From: an uncultured Clostridium sp.
Lineage (GTDB): Bacteria > Bacillota > Clostridia > TANB77 > CAG-508
Reading direction: 5' to 3'
Assembly (NCBI GenBank): GCA_947064765.1
Contig: CAMSWH010000009.1
Location: forward strand, 1-49,149
Length of the DNA: 49,149 bases
In this document: positions 8,648-18,266 of the stretch, piece after piece
Layout: every line of letters starts with the position of its first letter
Position numbering within the stretch: position 1 is the stretch's first letter
Translations under genes and position numbers: made by a program
The notes under the pieces: generated by a model
Database searches by the model: none
The model's input: the letters and a program-made list of their open reading frames with translations, nothing else
What the model was told of the DNA's origin: nothing

Positions 8648-10429
8648 ATGGTTCAATACACTGATGAATTAAAAGAGGAAATAAGATCAGCAAATGATAT
8701 AGTTGATGTAGTTTCTCAATATGTAACTTTAAAAAGAAGTGGTAGAAATTTTTTCGGCTTATGTCCATTTCACAAAGAAAAATCACCTTCTTTTTCTGTT
8801 TCGGCTGACAGGCAATATTTTCATTGCTTTGGTTGCCATAAAGGAGGGGACGTATTTACATTTGTTAGTGAAATTGAGAGAGTTTCTTTTAAGGAAGCTT
8901 TAGAACTTTTAGCAGAACGTGCAAGAATAGAATTGCCAGTATCACAAAATACAGAATTTAATAAAACACAATACTTAAAAGACAGAATGTATAAAATTAA
9001 TGCAGAAGCAACAATCTTTTACCACGAGAGGTTATATCAACCATTAGCTAAAATAGCACAAGACTATGTAAAGGAAAGAAAACTAGATAACAAAACGTTA
9101 AAAGCTTTTAAAATAGGATATTCAGGAGAATATAATGAACTATATAAACATTTAAAAGCACAAGGATTTAAAGATGAAGAAATTTTAGCAACTGGACTTG
9201 TAAATAAAACTGAAAAGGGAGATTTTCTTGATAGATTCAGAAAAAGATTAATGTTTCCAATAATGGAAGTAAATGGTAGAGTTATAGCTTTTGGTGGTAG
9301 AAAATTAGAAAATAATGATAAAATGGCAAAATACATAAATTCTAATGAAAACTTAGTATATTCAAAAAAGAAGCATTTATTTGCATTAAATCTAGCCAAG
9401 CAATCAGATTCTAAAAGGATTATATTAGTCGAAGGGTATATGGATGCTATATCACTGTACCAAAGAGGATTTGATAATGTTGTTGCTTCACTAGGAACAG
9501 CCTTAACAGAAGAACAAGGAAGATTATTAAGAAGATATAGTGAGCAAATAATATTAAGTTATGATTCTGATAGTGCAGGTCAAGAAGCAATAATGAGGGC
9601 TTTAGGAATTCTTGAAGGACAAGGTTGTGATGCAAGAGTATTGCAAATGGAAGGTGCAAAAGATCCAGATGAATATGTTATAAAATATGGAAGTGGTAGA
9701 TTCAATTTATTAATTGAAAAAGCTATTTCGTTAGTTGAATTTAGAATAAAAATGCTAAAAAATAAATATAATCTTGAGAATGCTAATGATAAAATTAGAT
9801 TTTTAAAAGAAATAACAACAGTACTTTCAAGTGTTGAAAACAAAATTGAAAGAGAAATATATATTGATAAAGTGGCTAATCAATATAATATTTCAAAAGA
9901 AGCAATTTATGCAGAAGTAAATAAAGTAGCATATAAAGATGTAAATGAAAAAGTTTTAGTAAAATCAATTATAAAAGAACAAAAAAACGAAGAAATTAAT
10001 CCAGCCACAATAAAAAGAGAGAACATGCTTATATATCTGCTTATAAATCATTTTAGAGAATCTTATGAGCCAATAGTAACAAATATAATGTTAGAAGATT
10101 TTAGATTAGATACTAACAAAAGAATTTTTGAAAAGATTTTAGAATCAACAGCAGAAGAAAGCGAAAAAATATTACAAACAATTGCAAATATAGAAGATAC
10201 AGAAATTCAGTCACATGTAAGTGAAATTTTAGTAACTGATTATGAAATAAATTCAGTAGAAAAATGTATAGAAGATGTAATAAATATTTATAATAAAGAT
10301 AGACTATCAAATAAGAAAAACGAAATTATAAAAGCATTAGAAAATAGTTCTTCTCTAACAAAAGATGAAATAGCTAAGCTTGAGCAAGAATTGAGTGATA
10401 TTATAATAGAATTAGCTAAAAATAAGTAG
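8648..10429 (+). CDS. dnaG: DNA primase
   Basis: [34 protein letters not shown] zinc domain, [13 protein letters not shown] toprim. Confidence 0.97.
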   Translation: MVQYTDELKEEIRSANDIVDVVSQYVTLKRSGRNFFGLCPFHKEKSPSFSVSADRQYFHCFGCHKGGDVFTFVSEIERVSFKEALELLAERARIELPVSQNTEFNKTQYLKDRMYKINAEATIFYHERLYQPLAKIAQDYVKERKLDNKTLKAFKIGYSGEYNELYKHLKAQGFKDEEILATGLVNKTEKGDFLDRFRKRLMFPIMEVNGRVIAFGGRKLENNDKMAKYINSNENLVYSKKKHLFALNLAKQSDSKRIILVEGYMDAISLYQRGFDNVVASLGTALTEEQGRLLRRYSEQIILSYDSDSAGQEAIMRALGILEGQGCDARVLQMEGAKDPDEYVIKYGSGRFNLLIEKAISLVEFRIKMLKNKYNLENANDKIRFLKEITTVLSSVENKIEREIYIDKVANQYNISKEAIYAEVNKVAYKDVNEKVLVKSIIKEQKNEEINPATIKRENMLIYLLINHFRESYEPIVTNIMLEDFRLDTNKRIFEKILESTAEESEKILQTIANIEDTEIQSHVSEILVTDYEINSVEKCIEDVINIYNKDRLSNKKNEIIKALENSSSLTKDEIAKLEQELSDIIIELAKNK

Positions 10430-10445
10430 GAGGTATAATAGAAAA

Positions 10446-11741
10446 ATGAAAAAAACAGAAAAAGATGTAGTAGAAGAAGTTATAGATGAAGAAAAACCTA
10501 CAAGAAAGAAAAAAGCTAAGAATGAAGAAGTGGTAGAAGAGAAAAACTCTACTATGAAAAAAGAAGAAAAATCAAAAGAAACTGATAAGAAAAAAGATAA
10601 AGAAAAAACTAAAAAAGAGAAAGCTAGTAAGGAAAACGATAAAAAAGGTGGAGAAGAAGATGCAGAAAAAGAAAAACTTTTAAAAATAGTAAATGCAGCT
10701 AAAGAAAAAGGGAAAATAACATATGGAGAATTAGCAGCAGAACTTGGAGAAGCTAATCCTGAACAAATAGATAAAGTTTTTGAAGCTTTTGAAGAGATAG
10801 GGGTAAATGTATTAAAAGATGATGAAGACTTTTTAGAACCTGATATTGACGATTTAGATGAAGTAGAAGATATTAAACTTGAAGATATCGATTTAGTTAA
10901 TATAGAAGGTGTTAGCGTTGATGATCCTGTAAGAATGTATTTAAGAGAAATTGGTAGAATACCACTACTTAATTTTGAGGAAGAATTAGAACTTGCAGAA
11001 AAAGTTTTAGAAGGTAATGAAGAAGCAAAACAAAAACTTGCTGAATCAAATTTAAGACTAGTTGTAAGTATAGCTAAAAAATATGTTGGAAGAGGAATGC
11101 TATTTTTAGATTTAATCCAAGAAGGAAACATGGGATTAATAAAAGCCGTAGAAAAATTTGATTATAAAAAAGGATATAAATTTAGCACATATGCAACATG
11201 GTGGATAAGACAAGCTATAACAAGAGCTATAGCAGATCAAGCAAGAACAATAAGAATACCAGTTCATATGGTAGAAACAATAAATAAATTAATACGTACA
11301 TCAAGACACTTATTACAAATTTTAGGAAGAGAGCCTACACCAGAAGAAATTGCGGAAGAAATGGAGATACCAGTAGAAAAAGTTATGGAAATTCAAAAAA
11401 TAGCACAAGATCCAGTTTCATTAGAAACACCAATAGGAGAAGAAGATGATAGCCATTTAGGAGATTTCATTCCAGATGATGAGTCACCAGCTCCACATGA
11501 TTCTGCAGCATATACATTATTAAAAGAACAACTTGAAGAAGTTATGAGTACATTAACACCAAGGGAAGCAAAAGTTTTAAAATTAAGATTTGGGTTAGAA
11601 GATGGAAAAGCGAGAACTCTAGAAGAAGTTGGTAAAGAATTCCAAGTAACTCGTGAAAGAATAAGACAAATAGAAGCAAAAGCATTAAGAAAATTAAGAC
11701 ATCCAAGTAGAAGTAAAAGATTAAAAGATTATATGAACTAA
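10446..11741 (+). CDS. rpoD: RNA polymerase primary sigma factor (SigA/RpoD)
   Basis: [65 protein letters not shown]; downstream of dnaG. Confidence 0.97.
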   Translation: MKKTEKDVVEEVIDEEKPTRKKKAKNEEVVEEKNSTMKKEEKSKETDKKKDKEKTKKEKASKENDKKGGEEDAEKEKLLKIVNAAKEKGKITYGELAAELGEANPEQIDKVFEAFEEIGVNVLKDDEDFLEPDIDDLDEVEDIKLEDIDLVNIEGVSVDDPVRMYLREIGRIPLLNFEEELELAEKVLEGNEEAKQKLAESNLRLVVSIAKKYVGRGMLFLDLIQEGNMGLIKAVEKFDYKKGYKFSTYATWWIRQAITRAIADQARTIRIPVHMVETINKLIRTSRHLLQILGREPTPEEIAEEMEIPVEKVMEIQKIAQDPVSLETPIGEEDDSHLGDFIPDDESPAPHDSAAYTLLKEQLEEVMSTLTPREAKVLKLRFGLEDGKARTLEEVGKEFQVTRERIRQIEAKALRKLRHPSRSKRLKDYMN

Positions 11742-11867
11742 ATTCTGATTAAAATATTATAAGTGTATAATAAAAAAATAAGATTAAATTTAATTGAAAA
11801 TGATAGTTTATTATATAAAAAATAGAGTTAAAAATCACAAAAATCCGAATTATGTAAATTATTTTTG

Positions 11868-11895
11868 AAAAAGTCCTTGATTTTAAGGACTTTTT
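11868..11895 (+). terminator. intrinsic terminator of dnaG-rpoD
   Basis: AAAAAGTCCTT-gatttt-AAGGACTTTTT. Confidence 0.85.
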
Positions 11896-11905
11896 CTGTT
11901 ATAAT
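11877..11905 (+). promoter_or_regulatory. sigma-A-like promoter embedded in the upstream terminator
   Basis: TTGATT (11877-11882)-17-TATAAT (11900-11905). Confidence 0.6.
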
Positions 11906-11967
11906 AGATTTATGTTTTGTAAATTAATTAGTAAGGAGGAACTAGGTAAGTCCTAGAAAAGAGTATT

Positions 11968-12333
11968 ATGAGTTTTTTAGGTGAACTTTTAAATGGATTA
12001 AATATAATGTTTGGAGACCACCCAGAACAATATGTTGAAGAAGATGAGTCATTAGGTTTAACAACAGCAACAGCTGTTGCCATAAAAGAAGGTTCAATTT
12101 CTAAAGAAGATGCCATAGAATTAATAAAAACCCAAAGAGGTACTTTAGAAAATGGAAAGAAATCACAAGCAAAAGTAGATTCAGAAATTCAGATTTTGCC
12201 TAGTGATAACTCTAGTCATAGAATTGATTCAACAATGGAAAAAGTTGAAGCAACAAATGTTGATGTAAAACCAGCTGGAGAATTAGAAAATAATGTAAGA
12301 AAACCAGGTGGAAGAGATAGAGACGCAAAATAA
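11968..12333 (+). CDS. hypothetical protein
   Basis: 121 aa intact ORF between its own promoter and terminator; no family recognised. Confidence 0.65.
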   Translation: MSFLGELLNGLNIMFGDHPEQYVEEDESLGLTTATAVAIKEGSISKEDAIELIKTQRGTLENGKKSQAKVDSEIQILPSDNSSHRIDSTMEKVEATNVDVKPAGELENNVRKPGGRDRDAK

Positions 12334-12350
12334 ATTAAGTAAAATATATT

Positions 12351-12380
12351 AACGATAAGCGACAGCTTATCGTTTTTTAT
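12351..12380 (+). terminator. intrinsic terminator
   Basis: AACGATAAGC-GACA-GCTTATCGTT followed by TTTT. Confidence 0.9.
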
Positions 12381-12457
12381 GTATAGAAAAATAATTCTAT
12401 TACTAATTTATATGTAATCATATTTTTGCAATTTAGTATATAGTATATATAAAAAGC

Positions 12458-12486
12458 TTGACAAAATCTGGAAATCATGTTAAAAT
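12458..12486 (+). promoter_or_regulatory. sigma-A promoter of rplU-rpmA, followed by ~100-nt leader (candidate L21 leader)
   Basis: TTGACA-17-TAAAAT; leader about 12493-12588. Confidence 0.7.
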
Positions 12487-12588
12487 CTATTACTGTAAAC
12501 TGCTTAACTAGGGTTTATAAATACTATTATTTAATAGTTACCCAAGTTGGAAGTTAGCGAGTATACAAAAAAGGGAGGTGCATTTTTA

Positions 12589-12963
12589 ATGTACGCAATA
12601 ATTGAAGCATGTGGTAGACAATATAAAGTACAAGAAGGTGAAACTGTATATTTTGAAAAATTAGATACAGAAGAAGGAAAAAAAGTTTCTTTTGATAAAG
12701 TTGTTTTAGTATCTAATGATGGAAAAATACAAGTTGGAAATCCTTATGTGTCTAATGCTAAAGTTGAAGGAAAGGTAGTGTCTAATGGTAGATCAAAGAA
12801 AATTTTAGTTTTCAAGTATAAACCTAAAAAGAATGAAAGAAAAACTAGAGGACATAGACAAGACTACTCTAAAGTAGAAATTACTTCAATAAAAGTTAAA
12901 GCAGAAAAAGCTGAAAAACCAGCTGCTGAGAAAGCAGAAAAAGCTGAAAAAGCAGCTAAATAG
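12589..12963 (+). CDS. rplU: 50S ribosomal protein bL21
   Basis: MYAIIEACGRQYKVQEGETVYFEKLDTEEG; ATG 12589 preceded by GGGAGG, so ORF-track start 12547 is probably too long. Confidence 0.95.
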   Translation: MYAIIEACGRQYKVQEGETVYFEKLDTEEGKKVSFDKVVLVSNDGKIQVGNPYVSNAKVEGKVVSNGRSKKILVFKYKPKKNERKTRGHRQDYSKVEITSIKVKAEKAEKPAAEKAEKAEKAAK

Positions 12964-13035
12964 TAATTTTTATAACTTATATCGAAATTAATAAATGTTA
13001 TAAATAAAATATAAAGCGAAAGGAGTGAATCTTTC

Positions 13036-13293
13036 ATGGCACACAAAAAAGGTCAAGGTAGTGTTAAGAACGGAAGAGATAGTGAGTCAAAAAGACTTGG
13101 TGTTAAAAAATCTGATGGACAAATAGTTAAAGCTGGAAATATAATAATAAGACAAAGAGGAACAAACGTACATCCAGGAACTAATGTTGGAATCGGTAGT
13201 GATGACACTTTATTTGCTTTAGTAGATGGAACAGTTAAATTTGAAAGAAAAGGTAAAGATAAAAAACAAGTAAGTGTTTATCCAGCAGAGTAA
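13036..13293 (+). CDS. rpmA: 50S ribosomal protein bL27, no N-terminal extension
   Basis: [43 protein letters not shown]. Confidence 0.96.
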   Translation: MAHKKGQGSVKNGRDSESKRLGVKKSDGQIVKAGNIIIRQRGTNVHPGTNVGIGSDDTLFALVDGTVKFERKGKDKKQVSVYPAE

Positions 13294-13305
13294 ATAAATA
13301 AAATG

Positions 13306-13331
13306 CGAGACAATTTAATTGTCTCGTTTTT
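13306..13331 (+). terminator. intrinsic terminator of rplU-rpmA
   Basis: CGAGACAA-TTTA-ATTGTCTCG TTTTTT. Confidence 0.85.
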
Positions 13332-13420
13332 TGTTAAAAAAATTAATATTTTTATCAAAAAGGTTTGAAAAAAATATTATTATATGATTTAATATTCTAT
13401 ATAATATACAAAAGGAGAGA

Positions 13421-14569
13421 ATGAATATGGAAGGTAAATTATCGCCAGTAATAATTATAGCGCTAGTAGTTGTTTTTATTGCAGTTGGTGCACTTATAGT
13501 TAATTTTGTAGTAACAGGAAATATTCCAGGAACTAATAGTGGTAATAATAGTTCTAATGTTGTTTCAACAAAACCAATAATTAATTTGAGTAAAGACTAT
13601 GAAGGAGACAAGCCTAAGAAAGTAACGATTACTGCATATGCGACTACAACAGATGAAGGTGGAATTAAAGAAATAATACTTCCAGATGGAACAGTTGTAG
13701 AAGGAGATACAGCAAATTACGAAGTAGAGGAAAATGGAAAATATAAATTTATAGCAAATTGTGTAAATGGAGAGTCTGATAACTTATCGATAGAAGTTAC
13801 AGAAATACCAGAAATTTCTTCAAACAATCCATATATACCAGAAGGATTTACACCTGTAGATGAAGATGCAAGTGTAGAAGAGGGATTTGTAATAGAAGAT
13901 GAAGATGGAAACCAATATGTTTGGATACCAGTTGAATCAGGAAAATTAACACGTAATACAATGCTTAGTATAAACTATGAAGAATCAAATAGTACAGCAT
14001 CAGCATTAGTAAATAGTGTTGCAAAATATTATGGATTTTATATGGCAAGATTTGAAGCTTCACAATTTGAAAAAGATGGAGAAATGGTAGCAGCATCTAT
14101 GCAAGGAAAAGTTCCATGGACTAATATAACTTTCCAAGATGCTATAGAATATTCTAATAAATCAGCAGAAGTATTTGGATATGAAGATACTCATACAGCT
14201 TTAATAAATAGTTATGCATGGGATACTGTTTTAGCATGGATAGATAGTGAAACAGATAACTACTCTTCTAGTACAACTTATGGAAATTATGATGGAACAA
14301 TATTCCCAACAGGAGTAACAGAGAAAGATGAAATGAACCACATATTTGATTTAGCTGGAAACGTAAGAGAATGGACTACAGAAATTTATAAACCTTCAGA
14401 AGATACATCTTCTTCAAGTAGAAGAAATAATGATGAAGATGAGAATTTAATTTATAGAGTTATTCGTGGTGGAGCAGCAAGTTTATGCAGGCCACCAAGT
14501 AGTCATCAATATTATTCAGAAAATACATCTGATAATTATTGGGGATTTAGAATGGTTTTATATAAATAG
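13421..14569 (+). CDS. membrane-anchored protein with C-terminal FGE-sulfatase/SUMF1 (C-lectin-like fold) domain
   Basis: N-terminal TM (SPVIIIALVVVFIAVGALIV); C-terminal IFDLAGNVREWTTEIY...YRVIRGGAASL...YWGFRMVLYK signature. Confidence 0.75.
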   Translation: MNMEGKLSPVIIIALVVVFIAVGALIVNFVVTGNIPGTNSGNNSSNVVSTKPIINLSKDYEGDKPKKVTITAYATTTDEGGIKEIILPDGTVVEGDTANYEVEENGKYKFIANCVNGESDNLSIEVTEIPEISSNNPYIPEGFTPVDEDASVEEGFVIEDEDGNQYVWIPVESGKLTRNTMLSINYEESNSTASALVNSVAKYYGFYMARFEASQFEKDGEMVAASMQGKVPWTNITFQDAIEYSNKSAEVFGYEDTHTALINSYAWDTVLAWIDSETDNYSSSTTYGNYDGTIFPTGVTEKDEMNHIFDLAGNVREWTTEIYKPSEDTSSSSRRNNDEDENLIYRVIRGGAASLCRPPSSHQYYSENTSDNYWGFRMVLYK

Positions 14570-14581
14570 AATATAATAGTA

Positions 14582-14612
14582 GGGATATTAGATTAACCTA
14601 ATATCCCTTTTT
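14582..14612 (+). terminator. intrinsic terminator
   Basis: GGGATATTAG...CTAATATCCC followed by TTTTTA. Confidence 0.8.
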
Positions 14613-14694
14613 ATATTATAGGGAATTGCGAAGCAATTCCCTATAATATAAAGCCTTCGGCAAAATTTGCATACAATTTTACTTTGTAAAATTG
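14610..14694. repeat. cluster of three tight hairpins (REP/MITE-like)
   Basis: 20-bp perfect IR with GAA loop (14610-14652), GCC-TTC-GGC (14653-14661), CAATTTTAC-TTT-GTAAAATTG (14674-14694). Confidence 0.7.
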
Positions 14695-14876
14695 GCGAAT
14701 CGAACAATGACGTGGACAATTCAGTATAGTTTTGTCTTTTACAGATTATATATTATCCACTATTGTTCTATATAAAAATTATGAATATACTGAGATTTTT
14801 ATTGATTTATAATATTGAAAAAAAAATACAAATATTGTATAATAAATCAAAATGTGCTAAAAGAGGAGAAGAAGCT

Positions 14877-16631
14877 ATGGAAAATGAATACAGAACACAC
14901 AATTGTGGAGAACTTAGAATATCAGATGTAAATAAAGAGGTTAGATTAGCAGGATTTGTACAAACAGTAAGAAATCTTGGAAAGATGGTATTTATAGATT
15001 TAAGAGATCAAAATGGAATTACACAAATTGTAGTATCAGAAGATATTGATAAAAAAGATATAACTAAAGAATGTACTATTACAGTTACAGGTAAAGTAGT
15101 AGAAAGAAGTAGTAAAAATGATAAAATTCCTACAGGAGAAATAGAAGTTGTTGCTAAAGATGTAACAGTTTTAGGAAAATGTAGAAATGCATTACCATTT
15201 GAAATAAATGTTGAAGGTCAAAATGTTAGAGAAGATTTAAGATTAGAATATAGATTTTTAGATTTAAGAAATGAAAGAATACATAAAAATATTATATTAC
15301 GTTCTAAAATTTTGAAAGACTTTAGAACAGCTATGGATGAATTAGGATTTACAGAAATACAAACACCAATACTTGCAAATTCTTCACCAGAAGGAGCAAG
15401 AGATTTTTTAGTACCAAGTAGATTACATCCAGGAGAATTTTATGCACTTCCTCAAGCACCACAACAATTTAAACAATTACTAATGGTATCAGGATTTGAA
15501 AAATATTATCAAATAGCACCATGTTTTAGAGATGAAGATCCTAGGGCTGATCGTTCTCCAGGAGAATTTTATCAAATAGACTTTGAAATGAGTTTTGCTA
15601 CACAAGAAGATGTATTTGAAGTAATAGAAACAGTTTTACCAAAGGTTTTTAAAGAAAATACAGATTGGCATGTAGATGAAGGACCATTTGTAAGAATACC
15701 ATTTAATGAATCAATGGAGAGATATGGTACAGATAAACCAGATTTAAGAAATCCATTAATTATTTCAGATTTAACAGATATTTTTGAAGGAACAGAATTC
15801 AATGCTTTTAAAGATAAAACAGTTAAAGCAATAGTTACTGAAAATATGGAAGAAAAACCTAGAAAATTTTTTGATACTATGTCTGAATATGCAGTTAATG
15901 AATTAGAAGCTAAAGGATTAGCATGGGTTAAAGTAGATAATGATGGAAATTTAAATGGTGGAATAAGCAAATTTATAGATGATGAAAGAAAAGCCAAAAT
16001 ATTTGAAAAAATGAATGTAAAAACAAATTCTGCAATATTCTTTGTTGCTGATGAATATGATAAAGCAGTAAAGATAGCAGGTAATGTTAGAATTAAACTT
16101 GGAGAAGAATTAGATTTATTAGAAAAAGATACTTATAGATTTTGCTTCATAGTAGATTTCCCAATGTATGAGTTATCAGATGAAGGAACAATAGATTTTA
16201 ATCATAATCCATTTTCAATGCCACAAGGTGGTTTAGAAGCATTAAATACAAAAGATCCACTAGATATATATGCATATCAATATGATGCTGTATGTAATGG
16301 ATATGAAATTTTATCAGGTGCTGTAAGAAATCATGATCAAGATATAATGGTTAAAGCTTTTGAAACAGCAGGATATACAGAAGAAGATGTAAAAGGAAAG
16401 TTTGGAGCATTATTTAATGCATTTAGTTATGGAACACCACCACATGCAGGTGCAGCAGCAGGAATTGATAGGGTTATTATGCTTCTTGCAAAAGAAGATA
16501 GTATAAGGGAAGTTATAGCATTCCCTAAAAATAAAAAAGCAAGAGATTTATTAATGAATGCACCATCTAAAGTTTTTGATAAACAATTAGAAGAAGTACA
16601 TATAAAATTAAATTTGGAAGATAATAATTAA
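14877..16631 (+). CDS. aspS: aspartate--tRNA ligase
   Basis: Class II aaRS; FRDEDPRADRSPGEFYQIDFEMSF, GAAAGIDRVIMLL; start MENEYRTHNCGELR at 14877 after GAGGAG rather than 14763. Confidence 0.96.
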   Translation: MENEYRTHNCGELRISDVNKEVRLAGFVQTVRNLGKMVFIDLRDQNGITQIVVSEDIDKKDITKECTITVTGKVVERSSKNDKIPTGEIEVVAKDVTVLGKCRNALPFEINVEGQNVREDLRLEYRFLDLRNERIHKNIILRSKILKDFRTAMDELGFTEIQTPILANSSPEGARDFLVPSRLHPGEFYALPQAPQQFKQLLMVSGFEKYYQIAPCFRDEDPRADRSPGEFYQIDFEMSFATQEDVFEVIETVLPKVFKENTDWHVDEGPFVRIPFNESMERYGTDKPDLRNPLIISDLTDIFEGTEFNAFKDKTVKAIVTENMEEKPRKFFDTMSEYAVNELEAKGLAWVKVDNDGNLNGGISKFIDDERKAKIFEKMNVKTNSAIFFVADEYDKAVKIAGNVRIKLGEELDLLEKDTYRFCFIVDFPMYELSDEGTIDFNHNPFSMPQGGLEALNTKDPLDIYAYQYDAVCNGYEILSGAVRNHDQDIMVKAFETAGYTEEDVKGKFGALFNAFSYGTPPHAGAAAGIDRVIMLLAKEDSIREVIAFPKNKKARDLLMNAPSKVFDKQLEEVHIKLNLEDNN

Positions 16632-16646
16632 TAGAGGTAATTATTT

Positions 16647-18209
16647 ATGAGAAGTTTAAAAAAAATAATGTTAGTTATTATTATTGTAACTTATTTTCTA
16701 ATAGGTACTTCTTTAGCAAAAACAGGAAATATAAATGCTCAGGCAGCAAGACTTAGAAAAGAAAATAATACTTCTTCTGATATAATAACTAACATTTATA
16801 AAGGTGAAGAGGTTGAGATATTAGAAGAAAGTGGAGATTGGTATAAAGTTAAATATCAAAATAATACAGGTTATATGAAGAAAGAATTTGTAACTGAAAA
16901 AACTACAAATACTAATGCTCAAAATAATACTAATAATGTTTCAGAAAATGTAGTAGCACAAAATAATACTATACAAAATGCAGTAGTGAAAAACGATACT
17001 ACACAAAGTAATACTGTAGAGCAGAACAATACTAATCAAAATACAGTAGAAAATGTAAATAGTCAAAATACATCCACTCAAAATACTAATACACAAAGTG
17101 CTACAGCTGAAAATAATGCACAAGTTTTTAATAATCAATCAAATGGAAATAGTAATATAGTTTCTGTAAGTATATCAGCAAATTTACGAATAGTTCCAAA
17201 TTTAATGTCTAATAGAATCGCAGTATTAGTAGCTGGAAAACAAATAACAAAAATATCAGAAGTGAAAAATTGGGTACAAGTTACAGATGGAAACATAACA
17301 GGTTGGTTACCAAAAGCTAAAGTTTCTACATCAAGTGCAAGTCAAATATCTGATACAGTACCTGAAACTCCAAAAGAAACAAATAATGTTAATGAAGTAA
17401 GTAATAATACTGTTAATAATACAGCTAATACTACAAATACTAATAGCACTAATACTGTAGCTAATAATGTTTCTAATAATACAAATGTAAGTAATAATCA
17501 AACTCAAACAAATTCTAATAAAACAGGAAAAGTTAATGTAGAAACAGCTAAAGTAAGAGAAAAGGCAAATCAATCTTCAAAATTTATAAGTTTTTTAGAT
17601 TATGGTGATACAGTAACAATTATAGAAGAAGAAGGAGATTGGTATAAAATTACAAGCGAAAATATTTCTGGATATATTAAAAAGACTTTAGTAACAGTAT
17701 CAGATAAAAATGTATCTTCAAGAAGTTCAGACGAAAGAACTTCTATAGATAGTGGAGAAGATTTAAAAGTTGATCAAGAAAAAAATATTGCTGTAAATAA
17801 TATGTTATCATCAGAAACTTCAAAAGTTAATAAAGGCGAAGAAGTTGTAAATTATGCAAAAAACTATTTAGGAACAGATTATGTAGTTGGAGGAAAAACA
17901 CCAGAATCAGGATTTGATTGTTCAGGTTTTACAAGATATGTGTTTTCAAATTTTGGATATAATTTAGGAACTACAGCTGCAAATCAAAATAATATAGGTA
18001 TAGATATTTCTAAAGAAGATTTAAAAGCAGGTGATTTAATTTTATTTTATGATGAGGGAAAAAATAAAATAGGTCATACAGGAATCTATATAGCTAATGG
18101 AGAATTTATACATGCAGCAAATCCACAAAGAGGTGTAGTAACAGATAATTTAAATACAAATACATACTATAATGAGCGTTTTATAGTAGCAAAAAGAATA
18201 GTAGACTAA
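16647..18209 (+). CDS. secreted SH3-domain NlpC/P60 peptidoglycan endopeptidase
   Basis: Signal sequence, three SH3-like segments, NlpC/P60 domain with GFDCSGFTRYVF and GHTGIYIANGEFIHAA. Confidence 0.92.
   Translation: MRSLKKIMLVIIIVTYFLIGTSLAKTGNINAQAARLRKENNTSSDIITNIYKGEEVEILEESGDWYKVKYQNNTGYMKKEFVTEKTTNTNAQNNTNNVSENVVAQNNTIQNAVVKNDTTQSNTVEQNNTNQNTVENVNSQNTSTQNTNTQSATAENNAQVFNNQSNGNSNIVSVSISANLRIVPNLMSNRIAVLVAGKQITKISEVKNWVQVTDGNITGWLPKAKVSTSSASQISDTVPETPKETNNVNEVSNNTVNNTANTTNTNSTNTVANNVSNNTNVSNNQTQTNSNKTGKVNVETAKVREKANQSSKFISFLDYGDTVTIIEEEGDWYKITSENISGYIKKTLVTVSDKNVSSRSSDERTSIDSGEDLKVDQEKNIAVNNMLSSETSKVNKGEEVVNYAKNYLGTDYVVGGKTPESGFDCSGFTRYVFSNFGYNLGTTAANQNNIGIDISKEDLKAGDLILFYDEGKNKIGHTGIYIANGEFIHAANPQRGVVTDNLNTNTYYNERFIVAKRIVD
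16905..17130 (+). repeat. Asn/Thr/Gln-rich low-complexity linker in the NlpC/P60 protein
   Basis: Repeated aat-act-like codons; a second such linker at about 17380-17520. Confidence 0.75.
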
Positions 18210-18266
18210 AGGGGCAAACTTAGGAGGAGATTATCTATAAAAAATAAAATTTTAATATTTATAATA

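Noticed and set aside
13421-14569. Diversity-generating retroelement target
   Set aside because: C-lectin/FGE fold fits, but no reverse transcriptase, accessory protein or A-rich template repeat was found in the window.
16905-17520. Tandem repeats in the NlpC/P60 gene
   Set aside because: Irregular Asn/Thr/Gln-rich linker codons rather than a defined repeat or CRISPR-like array.
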